A stretch of 64,000 bases of DNA, from the NCBI RefSeq assembly GCF_040026395.1, contig NZ_CP157278.1:5828001-5892000 (forward strand), given 5' to 3'. The DNA comes from Pedobacter lusitanus. GTDB lineage: Bacteria > Bacteroidota > Bacteroidia > Sphingobacteriales > Sphingobacteriaceae. A program made the position numbers and the translations under genes. The notes below the pieces were generated by a model. The model was not told where the DNA came from. It saw nothing but the letters and a program-made list of their open reading frames with translations, and ran no database searches. Positions 54,980 through 63,380 of this stretch are shown piece after piece (within the stretch, counting starts at the first letter, position 1; each line of letters starts with the position of its first letter).

Positions 54980-55009
54980 ATAATTTTCCTATATACATAG
55001 GAAAATTAT
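54980..55009. promoter_or_regulatory. PadR operator within the padR promoter
   Basis: ATAATTTTCCTAT and ATAGGAAAATTAT are exact 13-nt arms around ATAC, with further near-symmetry outside. On the minus strand the -7-like TATATTTG (54973-54980 on the plus strand) immediately follows, so a bound dimer would cover the -33/-7 spacer. PadR operators commonly have ATGT/ACAT-type spaced arms, which agrees only loosely. Confidence 0.8.
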
Positions 55010-55071
55010 GTATGTTGTTTAATTATTTTTTTCGGAGTGTTCAGCTAAACGGAAATGGAAGGGAACTGAAC

Positions 55072-55545
55072 CTATTTTAACCTGGAATAGATTTCCACGA
55101 TTTCCTGATTGATATTCAGGCTATCAATCTTTTCAATGCCTTTTTGAATAATAGTATCATTCTTTAAAGTCAGCGTAAATTTGAAATCCCTGTTCTCCCA
55201 GTCACGGTGGTTACAATATTCCAGGTGTTCCTGGTATTGGTCACCTTTTAATATGTAAGTTCCTGCACCACTGTTATAAACAGGATTTGGTACTTTACCT
55301 TTTGCTAAATCATGGTTGAAAAAAGAAAAGTGAGTGCCATTAAAAGATTTAATCATTTCCTGACCTTTTACCGGATAGGTAACCTCTGTTTTTGTACCTG
55401 TGGTAACTTTGCTGGAAATGAGTTTCCATGTACCGTTAATGGACTGATTAGTTAATGCTGTTGAAGATAAAGCTGTCTTTTCTGATTGATCTTTGCAGGC
55501 GGCAAGACTGGTTAATCCCGCCAGAAGTAATAATTGAAATTTCAT
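55072..55545 (-). CDS. lipoprotein, lipocalin-like
   Basis: A 157-residue lipoprotein. The signal peptide ends in the lipobox LTSLAAC, giving a lipidated cysteine at residue 17. The mature domain starts with SINGTWKLISSKVTTGTKTE and continues with strands FNGTHFSFF, GTYILKGDQYQEHLEY and FTLTLKNDTIIQKG, the outline of the lipocalin-like/DUF4488-type proteins of Bacteroidetes. It may bind a hydrophobic ligand or act on envelope stress; unknown. It is a single gene. Confidence 0.72.
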   Translation of the reverse strand: MKFQLLLLAGLTSLAACKDQSEKTALSSTALTNQSINGTWKLISSKVTTGTKTEVTYPVKGQEMIKSFNGTHFSFFNHDLAKGKVPNPVYNSGAGTYILKGDQYQEHLEYCNHRDWENRDFKFTLTLKNDTIIQKGIEKIDSLNINQEIVEIYSRLK

Positions 55546-55765
55546 GTGGTTTGGTTAAAGGTTAATTTATTGTTAAAGAGGGTTTTAATTGATTGATTAA
55601 ATCAAATACAATCTAGCAAATCTAATTGTATATCATGAACTTAAATTAAATTAAGCGTAACAGGAGGGGTTTTTACTTAGATAATTGTTACAATTATTGC
55701 GTATTAGCACGCTTGTTTGTCTGCTGGCACAAATAGTATTTTTATCATAACCAGGTATAAATATT

Positions 55766-57040
55766 ATGAATAGAAAGCTAACATTAGTTGAAGGGACTAT
55801 GTATGGTGGAGGGAGTATGGCAGTGAATGTAGTTGCTGCAGTAAAAATCAGGGGCTGTATTGATGTGCTGGAACTGCACGCTGCCCTGATAAAGATTCAG
55901 GGCAGGCATCCTTTACTGAGTGTTAATGTGATGGAAGATGAGGCAGGTATACCGCATTTTGTGACCCGGGAGTATATTGCTGAAATACCTGTCCGGATGG
56001 CTAACCGTTATACTGATGAAGACTGGAAAAAAGAAGCGAGTTATGAATGCCAGACCCCATTTGTTATCAATAATGATCCGTTAATGCGGGTTGTATATTT
56101 GAAATCGCCAACAGCTTCAGATTTAATTGTGGTATGTCATCATTGTATATGTGATGGAAGAGCTATTATCAATTTGCTGGATGAAACTTTATCTCTGCTG
56201 GGGCACCCTCAGAAAGAGCTGGCTAGTTATGAATCATTCAGTTCACTGAATGATTTTATTCCGGAGTCAGTAAGAAAAAGCAAGCTCAATCTGCTGATGG
56301 TTTTTCTGGCCAAAAATGTGGTTAAACTGGCCTTGCTTGCAGCGTCTTCAAAAAAGGAGATTAAGCGGGTAAAACCTTATCTGATGCACTGGAAACTGGA
56401 TAATGAAGAATCTGCATTGATCCTGGACAAGTGTAAAAAAGAAGGGGTCTCTCCAAATGCGGTACTGGCAGTTATATTTTTAAAGGCTTTTAATAGTGTT
56501 GAAAGTATCAAATCATATAACAAACTTTTTTGTGCGGTAGATATGCGCACATTCCTTACCAGTATAAAAAATGATATGTTATTTGCTTTTCCGGAAATGG
56601 TTGGATTAAGCCTTAAAGGAGGAGGGGCTATTAGCTTCTGGAATCAGGTGCATTTGTTCAGGGATGAGCTTCTCCTGAAGATAAATAAAACCAATGTCAA
56701 TAAAGCATTTTTGCTAAGTGAGCAGCTGTTACCTTCTCTGTCCAGGATTACCAAATTAGCCAGGGCAGACTCCGGAGCTCATGATTTCACCTTTTCAAAT
56801 ATTGGAAAGACCTGTATTAAAGAAAATTATGGTGTTATTGAAGTGGAGAAACTGTATTCTCCTGTAACCATATTTCCTTTTGGGAACCCATCCACATTAA
56901 TCGCCTCCACTTTCAGAGGGCAGCTCGATTTCATCATCACATCTGATGAACATTTCCTGACACAGGCAAATGCTGTTGCAGTCAAAGAAAAAGCAATGGG
57001 TTTACTCAGAGAGGTAGTTAGTATGCCTGAAGCCTGTTAA
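55766..57040 (+). CDS. stand-alone condensation-like acyltransferase
   Basis: A 424-residue protein of the chloramphenicol acetyltransferase-like fold that includes NRPS condensation domains and PapA5-type acyltransferases. The catalytic HHxxxDG motif is HHCICDG at residues 125-131. The N-terminus matches the family opening (LHAALIKIQGRHPLLSVNVM), and a late conserved segment is DFTFSNIGKT. No carrier protein or adenylation domain is adjacent, so it probably acylates a free or lipid-linked substrate. It converges with lacI; the stop codons overlap as TTAA (57037-57040). Confidence 0.75.
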   Translation: MNRKLTLVEGTMYGGGSMAVNVVAAVKIRGCIDVLELHAALIKIQGRHPLLSVNVMEDEAGIPHFVTREYIAEIPVRMANRYTDEDWKKEASYECQTPFVINNDPLMRVVYLKSPTASDLIVVCHHCICDGRAIINLLDETLSLLGHPQKELASYESFSSLNDFIPESVRKSKLNLLMVFLAKNVVKLALLAASSKKEIKRVKPYLMHWKLDNEESALILDKCKKEGVSPNAVLAVIFLKAFNSVESIKSYNKLFCAVDMRTFLTSIKNDMLFAFPEMVGLSLKGGGAISFWNQVHLFRDELLLKINKTNVNKAFLLSEQLLPSLSRITKLARADSGAHDFTFSNIGKTCIKENYGVIEVEKLYSPVTIFPFGNPSTLIASTFRGQLDFIITSDEHFLTQANAVAVKEKAMGLLREVVSMPEAC

Positions 57041-58053
57041 TGTAAGACAAGCTCGCAGTCAACCATGACTTCCTGGTACTCGGTTGTCTCTGTTTTCTGG
57101 TCAATTAATTTTAAGAGCAGTCTGATTGCATTTTCACCAATTGACTCGGGGTTTTCTTCAATAGAAGCAAGAGGAGGGTTATCCAGATATCTGATAAATG
57201 GCATATTTCCAAACCCAATAAATTCGGTTTGTTCAACTTTTTCATATTTATTGGCACGAAGATATTTCATCGCATCAAATAAGATCTGTTCTTTGAAGGC
57301 TACCAGTGCAGTAGGCGGATTTTCGCTATGATAGAATAGTTCTTTGATGGCATTATTGGTATTGGTCTGATCAAAATCAGTATAGGCTACCAGACTGGCG
57401 TCAAAAGGAATGTGATTGTCATTCAGTGCATTAATATAGCCCTTGAACCTGTCGTGTGTAAAGCTGATCATTTTTGGGCCTCCCAGGTAGGCAACCCGCT
57501 GATGTCCGCGTTTAATTAAAAAATCAGTCGCTTTATAACATCCCTGATAGGTATTGCTCAACACTTTGTGACAGCTTAAGTTAAAACTGGGATTTCTGCC
57601 GTAATAGATTATGGGTAAACCCAGATTTTCAAACATATCCAGATGGTCAAAATTCTGGGTGTTTTTGGAAATGGCAATTATTAAACCATCTATGCGGCTT
57701 TTTAATAACATGTTAGCCAGATCGACTTCCTTTTTCAGGTCATCATAAGACTGACCAATAATTACATTATAGCCATACTGCCGGGCATGCTGTTCAATTC
57801 CAAAAATACTCCTGGTAAAGTAGTGATCCATCAGATCGGGCAGGATAATACCAATGGTATAGGACTTTTGAATCTGGAGATTAAGTGCTGATTTATTTGG
57901 CGTGAAATGCAGTTCTGCAGCCATTTGCTTTACCCTTTCTTTGGTATAAGCATTAATAGTAGGATAGTCGTTAAGTGCTTTGGATACTGTGGATATAGAA
58001 ATTTTCAGCTTTTGTGCCAGAAGTTTCAGCGTGACTGGTGTTTTTGTACTCAT
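57037..58053 (-). CDS. LacI-family transcriptional regulator
   Basis: A 338-residue LacI/GalR repressor. The helix-turn-helix and hinge are VTLKLLAQKLKISISTVSKALNDYPTINAYTKERVKQMAAELHFTPN. The periplasmic-binding-protein-like core follows (IGIILPDLMDHYFTRSIFGI, then DGLIIAIS, and PPTALVAFKEQIL). The effector is probably a hexuronate or inositol-derived metabolite. The start at 58053 is preferred; an upstream Met would add a leader ending in an atypical start. Three TCAAACGTTTGA palindromes lie between it and the hexuronate operon, which it should repress. Confidence 0.92.
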   Translation of the reverse strand: MSTKTPVTLKLLAQKLKISISTVSKALNDYPTINAYTKERVKQMAAELHFTPNKSALNLQIQKSYTIGIILPDLMDHYFTRSIFGIEQHARQYGYNVIIGQSYDDLKKEVDLANMLLKSRIDGLIIAISKNTQNFDHLDMFENLGLPIIYYGRNPSFNLSCHKVLSNTYQGCYKATDFLIKRGHQRVAYLGGPKMISFTHDRFKGYINALNDNHIPFDASLVAYTDFDQTNTNNAIKELFYHSENPPTALVAFKEQILFDAMKYLRANKYEKVEQTEFIGFGNMPFIRYLDNPPLASIEENPESIGENAIRLLLKLIDQKTETTEYQEVMVDCELVLH

Positions 58054-58095
58054 TAGGTTAGTTAACGATCCTCTAAATATAAATATAATAATCAT

Positions 58096-58109
58096 ATCAA
58101 ACGTTTGAT
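58096..58109. promoter_or_regulatory. LacI operator O1, near lacI
   Basis: ATCAAACGTTTGAT is a perfect 14-nt palindrome with the ACGT-centred core common to LacI-family sites. It lies 43 bp upstream of the lacI start, a good place for autoregulation. Confidence 0.85.
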
Positions 58110-58237
58110 TTGCATGATTAAGGAGTTTATCGCCGGGAATTTAATAATTACGCCCCATCTGCAGATTTTAATTGTTAAATAAATGTGATATTGAATAATA
58201 TATCAGAAGCAGTTAAAATAGGGCAAAAAGCAGTTTT

Positions 58238-58255
58238 ATTTCAAACGTTTGAAAT
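58238..58255. promoter_or_regulatory. LacI operator O2
   Basis: ATTTCAAACGTTTGAAAT is a perfect 18-nt palindrome centred at 58246.5, sharing the core TCAAACGTTTGA. Its centre is 144 bp from O1 and 21 bp from O3, so looping and side-by-side binding are both plausible. Confidence 0.88.
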
Positions 58256-58261
58256 GGAGAA

Positions 58262-58273
58262 TCAAACGTTTGA
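58262..58273. promoter_or_regulatory. LacI operator O3
   Basis: TCAAACGTTTGA, a perfect 12-nt palindrome centred at 58267.5, lies two helical turns (21 bp) from O2 and 106 bp before the first gene of the operon. Confidence 0.88.
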
Positions 58274-58379
58274 CAGACTATTGCGACAGATTTCATAACT
58301 AATATGCATCATGCCTTTTATAAATTGCGATAACATAAGGAAAGAATTTAAGAATAATTTTATAGAAAGAATTTGAATA

Positions 58380-59588
58380 ATGAGTTCAGCAGAGAAATCA
58401 GATATATATATAATGATTCAGACTATGCGCTGGTTTGGTCCGAATGATCCGGTGAGTCTGACCGCTATTTTACAGGCAGGCTGTAGTGGTGTGGTGAGCG
58501 CTTTGCACCATATCCCCAATGGGGTAATTTGGGAAGTTGAGGAGATCAGGAAGCACAAACAGCTGATCGCAGCGGCAGGTTTGACCTGGGATGTGGTTGA
58601 AAGCCTGCCGGTACATGAAGCAATTAAAACACAGACCGGGAATTTTGAACACTATATTGAAAATTATAAAAAATCTTTAGCAAACCTTGCTATTTGTGGC
58701 ATCACAACTGTCACTTATAATTTTATGCCTGTGCTGGACTGGACACGTACCAATCTGGCTTTTGAATTACCGAATGGGGCTAAGGCATTGAAGTTTGAAA
58801 AGGCTGCTGTTTGTGCCTTTGATGTTTTTATACTGAAAAGACCCAATGCTCAGGCAGCCTATACCGGGCAGGAAGTTCTGCGGGGAAAAGCCTGGTTTGA
58901 TCAGGCTGATGAAGCTGCAAAATCTTTATTACAACGGAATGTCATAGCTGGTTTACCCGGCAGCGAAGAAAGTTTTACACTGGAACAGTTTCAACTGGCT
59001 CTGGATCAGTATCAGGGTATTGATGAAGAAAAACTAAGTGACCATCTGATCCATTTCCTTGCTGAAATTATACCTGTAGCTGATGCTAATGGTATTAAAA
59101 TGGTGGTGCATCCTGATGATCCGCCCTATCCGATTTTTGGTTTGCCGCGTGTGGTCAGCACTGCGGGACAGCTCAGAAGAGTCTTTTCAGCTGTTCCGTC
59201 TTTAAGTAATGGTTTATGCTTTTGTACCGGCTCATTCGGGGTCCGTGCAGATAATGATTTACCGGCAATGGTTAGTGAGTTTGCTGAACGGATTAATTTT
59301 ATCCATTTGCGCAGTACCAAAAGGAATCAGGACGGCGATTTTTTTGAAGATAATCATCTGGAAGGCGACGTTGATATGTATCAGGTAGTTAAAGAGATCT
59401 TTAAGCTGCAGCAGGATAGAAAAATCAGTATTCCGGTACGTCCTGATCATGGACATCAGATGCTGGATGACCTGCATAAAAAAACGAATCCGGGCTATTC
59501 TGCAATTGGTAGATTGAAAGGTCTGGCAGAACTCAGAGGGCTTGAATTTGGCATCCTTAATGAATATTTACTGAAGAATAAATATTAA
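58380..59588 (+). CDS. uxuA: mannonate dehydratase
   Basis: A 402-residue dehydratase, the usual UxuA length, converting D-mannonate to 2-keto-3-deoxygluconate. Signatures include [54 protein letters not shown] and [16 protein letters not shown]. The histidine and cysteine metal ligands reside in these segments. ATG 58380 is used; M12 at 58413 is possible. It is the first gene of the LacI-controlled operon, 14 bp before uxaC. Confidence 0.95.
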   Translation: MSSAEKSDIYIMIQTMRWFGPNDPVSLTAILQAGCSGVVSALHHIPNGVIWEVEEIRKHKQLIAAAGLTWDVVESLPVHEAIKTQTGNFEHYIENYKKSLANLAICGITTVTYNFMPVLDWTRTNLAFELPNGAKALKFEKAAVCAFDVFILKRPNAQAAYTGQEVLRGKAWFDQADEAAKSLLQRNVIAGLPGSEESFTLEQFQLALDQYQGIDEEKLSDHLIHFLAEIIPVADANGIKMVVHPDDPPYPIFGLPRVVSTAGQLRRVFSAVPSLSNGLCFCTGSFGVRADNDLPAMVSEFAERINFIHLRSTKRNQDGDFFEDNHLEGDVDMYQVVKEIFKLQQDRKISIPVRPDHGHQMLDDLHKKTNPGYSAIGRLKGLAELRGLEFGILNEYLLKNKY

Positions 59589-59602
59589 ACAGAAAAAAAG
59601 AT

Positions 59603-61021
59603 ATGACGGAAGGTACTCTCATTACTGATGACTTTTTATTAACTAACAAAAAGGCTGTTTTGCTTTATCATGAATATGCTAAAAACCTGCCTGTTATCGA
59701 TTTTCATAATCATTTAGCTCCATCGCAAATTGCAGAAAATAAGAAATTTGCCAACCTGACAGAAATCTGGTTAAAAGGTGATCATTACAAATGGAGGGCA
59801 ATGCGGGCTCTGGGAGTTGATGAGCGGCTGATTACCGGTAATGCCAGCGACTATGATAAATTTAAGGCATGGGCTGATATTGTACCAGCGACTTTGAGAA
59901 ATCCGCTGTTCCACTGGACACATATGGAACTCAAAAACCCATTTGGTATTCATGAATATTTAAATGCGGGCTCTGCGGATAGTATTTATCAGCGTACCAA
60001 TGAGCTTTTAAGTCAGGATGGGTTTACATCCCGTAGTTTGCTGAAAAAATTTAAGGTTGAAATGCTCAGTACTACCGATGATCCTTGTGACGATCTGACC
60101 TATCATCAGCAGTTAAACAATGAGGGATTTGAAATCAGGGTAAAACCGTCATTCCGGCCGGACAAAGTTTTTGCGATCAGCAAGCCGGATTCATTTAAGC
60201 ATTATCTTAAATTACTGTCCGAAAAATCGGGTATAGCCATTACAGATCTTAGCTCTTTGCTGGATGCTTTAAAAAACAGAGTTGATTTCTTTGACTTACA
60301 CCACTGCTCGATTTCTGATCATGGTTTAAGCATTTTGCCATCCCGGTTTACATTGAGTCCGGCAGAGGAGCAGGAGTTTAAAGTGTTCCTGAAATCTGAT
60401 CAGGCTGTGTTTTCCAATCCGGATGCTTTTACAGGTCTGATCTTGACTGAACTTTGTAAAATGTATCATCAAAGAGGCTGGGTGCAGCAGTTTCATATCG
60501 GTGCAATCAGAAATAATAATATAGGTATGTTGCATAAACTGGGGCCAGATACAGGTTTTGACTCTATCGGTGATTATAAGCATGCCGAGAACCTGACTGC
60601 GTTTTTAAGCTATCTGAATTTAACGGATCAGTTAACCCGCACTGTCGTTTATAACCTGAATCCGGCTGATAATGAGATGATAGCCACCATGCTTGGCAAT
60701 TTCGCCGATGGCAGGGTAAAAGGTAAAATGCAGTTTGGCTCTGGCTGGTGGTTTTTAGACCAGAAAGATGGGATAGAAAAGCAATTGAATGCCTTGTCCA
60801 ATATGGGGATTGTCAGTTCATTTATTGGAATGCTGACTGATTCCAGAAGCTTTTTATCTTATTCCCGTCATGAGTATTTCAGAAGAATATTATGTAATCT
60901 TTTAGGTTCAGAAATGGAAACGGGTTTGTTGCCTGATGATGAAAAATGGGTGGGAGGGATGATCAGTGACATCTGTTATCATAACGCTAAAAACTATTTC
61001 GGCTTAAATCCACAAAATTAA
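59603..61021 (+). CDS. uxaC: glucuronate (uronate) isomerase
   Basis: A 472-residue amidohydrolase-fold isomerase that interconverts D-glucuronate and D-fructuronate (or galacturonate and tagaturonate). It has the HxH metal site VIDFHNHLAP, then STTDDPCDDLTYH, then HIGAIRNNNIGMLHKLGPDT and MQFGSGWWFLDQKDG. All belong to the conserved UxaC core. It lies between uxuA (14 bp) and the SDR gene (5 bp), consistent with one mRNA. Confidence 0.95.
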   Translation: MTEGTLITDDFLLTNKKAVLLYHEYAKNLPVIDFHNHLAPSQIAENKKFANLTEIWLKGDHYKWRAMRALGVDERLITGNASDYDKFKAWADIVPATLRNPLFHWTHMELKNPFGIHEYLNAGSADSIYQRTNELLSQDGFTSRSLLKKFKVEMLSTTDDPCDDLTYHQQLNNEGFEIRVKPSFRPDKVFAISKPDSFKHYLKLLSEKSGIAITDLSSLLDALKNRVDFFDLHHCSISDHGLSILPSRFTLSPAEEQEFKVFLKSDQAVFSNPDAFTGLILTELCKMYHQRGWVQQFHIGAIRNNNIGMLHKLGPDTGFDSIGDYKHAENLTAFLSYLNLTDQLTRTVVYNLNPADNEMIATMLGNFADGRVKGKMQFGSGWWFLDQKDGIEKQLNALSNMGIVSSFIGMLTDSRSFLSYSRHEYFRRILCNLLGSEMETGLLPDDEKWVGGMISDICYHNAKNYFGLNPQN

Positions 61022-61026
61022 ATTAT

Positions 61027-61848
61027 ATGTCAGCAGAGAATTCATTTTCATTAAAAGATAAGATCATTGTAGTAACCGGGGGAACGGGTATTTTGGGCGG
61101 TGCATTTGTGAATGCAGTAGTAGAAGCCGGAGCTTCGGTAGGTATTTTAGGGCGTAATGCTCAGGTAGCCTCCGAACGTGCGGATGCCATTAATCAGGCG
61201 GGAGGGAATGCGCTGGCCCTGGTAGCAGATGTGCTGGATGAAAAGCAATTGCTGGATTGCAGAACACAGGTGCTTGATCATTTTGGAAAGATTGACGGAC
61301 TGGTCAATGCGGCAGGTGGTAATCAGCCTGAAGGTGTTTTAAAACCTGAAGAGGATATCTTTAAAATGAACCTGGACGGAATGAGAAAAGTAATGGATCT
61401 GAATTTATGGGGGACGATTATTCCTTCACAAATATTTGGGGCTGCTATCGCAGAGACAGGGAAAGGCAGTATCGTAAATATCTCTTCAATGAATTCCAAA
61501 AGAGCAATTACCAAAGTTCTGGGTTATAATATGGGTAAAGCTGCTGTGGACTATTATAACCAGTGGTTCGCTGTTGAAATGGCTAACCGATATGGGGATC
61601 GTCTCCGAATGAACGCTATTGCACCAGGATTTTTTCTTACAGAACAAAATCGTGATTTACTGACTAAACCTGATGGTGGATATACCGATAGGGGTAGTTT
61701 AGTGATCACACAAACTCCTTTTAAACGTTTTGGTCACCCTGATGAATTAAAAGGTACACTGGTATGGTTGTTAAGTGATGCTTCTCAATTTGTTACCGGG
61801 GCAATGATCTGCGTAGACGGAGGATTCTCTGTTTTTGGAGGAGTCTGA
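61027..61848 (+). CDS. SDR-type D-mannonate oxidoreductase (fructuronate reductase)
   Basis: A 273-residue classical short-chain dehydrogenase. The cofactor loop is VTGGTGILGGAFVNAV (residues ~16-31), the catalytic Ser lies in NISSMNSKR and the catalytic Tyr-Lys in YNMGKAAVDYY. SDRs of this type replace the long-chain UxuB in many Bacteroidetes, reducing fructuronate to mannonate. Placement between uxaC (5 bp) and the transporter (45 bp) supports this function; the sequence alone does not prove substrate. Confidence 0.85.
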   Translation: MSAENSFSLKDKIIVVTGGTGILGGAFVNAVVEAGASVGILGRNAQVASERADAINQAGGNALALVADVLDEKQLLDCRTQVLDHFGKIDGLVNAAGGNQPEGVLKPEEDIFKMNLDGMRKVMDLNLWGTIIPSQIFGAAIAETGKGSIVNISSMNSKRAITKVLGYNMGKAAVDYYNQWFAVEMANRYGDRLRMNAIAPGFFLTEQNRDLLTKPDGGYTDRGSLVITQTPFKRFGHPDELKGTLVWLLSDASQFVTGAMICVDGGFSVFGGV

Positions 61849-61893
61849 TCTATATAATCAACCACAAACCAAACCTAAACCAAACCAAATATA

Positions 61894-63264
61894 ATGAACG
61901 AAAAAAAAGTGGGTAACTACCGCTGGACAATCTGTGCGTTGTTGTTTTTTGCTACAACGGTTAACTATCTTGACAGACAGGTTCTTAGTCTTTTGCATAC
62001 CAGGCTCGAAGCAGAGTTTAACTGGACAAACAGTGATTATGCAAATATTACTTCTGCTTTTCAGTTGGTCTATGCAGTTTCGATGCTTTTTGCTGGTCGG
62101 ATAGTGGACCGGTTAGGGACAAAATGGGGTTATGCGGTAGCTTTAATCATCTGGTGTCTGGGAGCGATCCTGCATGCTAAAGCTATTTTTTTAGGAGAGG
62201 GACTTTCGGCTATGCTGGCGGTATTTGGAATTACAGGTATTTCCGTTTCGGTATTGGGATTTATTTGTGCCAGAGCTGTACTGGGTTTTGGGGAATCTGG
62301 AAATTTTCCGGCTGCAATTAAAGCTACAGCCGAATATTTTCCTAAAAAAGAACGATCACTGGCAACAGGGGTTTTTAATTCAGGGGCTAATGTTGGGGCA
62401 ATTCTGGCTCCGTTAACGGTTCCCTGGATCGCTGAAAAATGGGGATGGGAGTCTGCATTTATGATTATTGGTGCAGTGGGCTTTATCTGGTTGTTTTTCT
62501 GGTTTATATTTTATGAGAAGCCTGAAAAACAGCAGCGTTTAAGTCAAACTGAACTGGAATATATTCAGTTTGAGCCTGATGAAGCATCGGCTGTGCCAGT
62601 TCATGATGTTTTACCGGAAAAAGTATCCTGGTTTAAGCTTTTGGGCTATAAACAGACCTGGGCATTTACCTTTGGAAAATTTATGACCGATGGTGTCTGG
62701 TGGTTTTTCCTGTTCTGGCTGCCTTCTTATCTTAAAGTGCAGTATGGTATGGATAATACGGATATTATGGTGCCATTGGCGGTGTTGTATAGCATGACCA
62801 TGATTGGTAGCATAGGCGGAGGCTGGTTCCCTATGTACTTTATGAAAAAGGGTTATACTCCTTATGACGGAAGAATGAAGGCGATGTTGATTATCGCACT
62901 TTTCCCGCTTGTGGTATTGCTTGCGCAGCCACTGGGGCATATCAGCGTTTGGGTTCCGGTGATTTTAATCGGAATTGGCGCATCGGCTCATCAGGCCTGG
63001 TCAGCAAATATATTTACCACTGTTTCTGACATGTTTCCGAAAAAATGTATTGGTTCTGTAATTGGTATCGGAAGTATGGCTGGTGGTTTAGGGGGCGTAT
63101 TTATGTCTAAACTAGGTGGTGGGCTGTTCGATTATTATAAATCACTGGGCCATATTCAGACGGGTTATACCATCATGTTTACAATTTGCGCGGTAACTTA
63201 TGTGGTTGCCTGGATGGTTATGAAGTCATTGGTGCCAAGGTATAGTGTGATTAAAGATTTATAA
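61894..63264 (+). CDS. MFS transporter of the anion:cation symporter (ExuT-like) group
   Basis: A 456-residue, 12-helix MFS carrier. NYLDRQVLSLLHTRLEAEFN at the first helix, AVLGFGESGNFPAAIKATAEYFP near helix 4, GVFNSGANVGAILAPLTVPW and SANIFTTVSDMFPKK are ACS-group hallmarks. Such carriers import hexuronates by proton symport, so it probably imports glucuronate, galacturonate or a related acid, though inositol is not excluded. It is preceded by an A/C-rich leader (AAACC repeated) of 45 bp. It precedes the inositol oxygenase gene. Confidence 0.9.
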   Translation: MNEKKVGNYRWTICALLFFATTVNYLDRQVLSLLHTRLEAEFNWTNSDYANITSAFQLVYAVSMLFAGRIVDRLGTKWGYAVALIIWCLGAILHAKAIFLGEGLSAMLAVFGITGISVSVLGFICARAVLGFGESGNFPAAIKATAEYFPKKERSLATGVFNSGANVGAILAPLTVPWIAEKWGWESAFMIIGAVGFIWLFFWFIFYEKPEKQQRLSQTELEYIQFEPDEASAVPVHDVLPEKVSWFKLLGYKQTWAFTFGKFMTDGVWWFFLFWLPSYLKVQYGMDNTDIMVPLAVLYSMTMIGSIGGGWFPMYFMKKGYTPYDGRMKAMLIIALFPLVVLLAQPLGHISVWVPVILIGIGASAHQAWSANIFTTVSDMFPKKCIGSVIGIGSMAGGLGGVFMSKLGGGLFDYYKSLGHIQTGYTIMFTICAVTYVVAWMVMKSLVPRYSVIKDL

Positions 63265-63380
63265 TTTTTGTAGATAATTTGCTGATTTTTAATTAAATTA
63301 GAATGAAAGAGATGGTTGTAATTAATTAGTAATCAGCTTGGTTGTCCGTAACGTTTGTTTTCATATTTATTTAGAAAAAA

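Larger units (their letters stand above)
58054..58379. other. 326-bp regulatory region between lacI and the hexuronate operon
   Basis: No gene is seen. The region contains three palindromic operators at 58096-58109, 58238-58255 and 58262-58273. It should hold divergent promoters for lacI and the uxuA operon. I could not assign a clear TAnnTTTG element to either. Confidence 0.6.

Noticed and set aside
61858..61893. AAACC-rich leader before the MFS gene as a repeat element
   Set aside because: Short, imperfect and within an ordinary 5' leader; probably composition bias of untranslated sequence.
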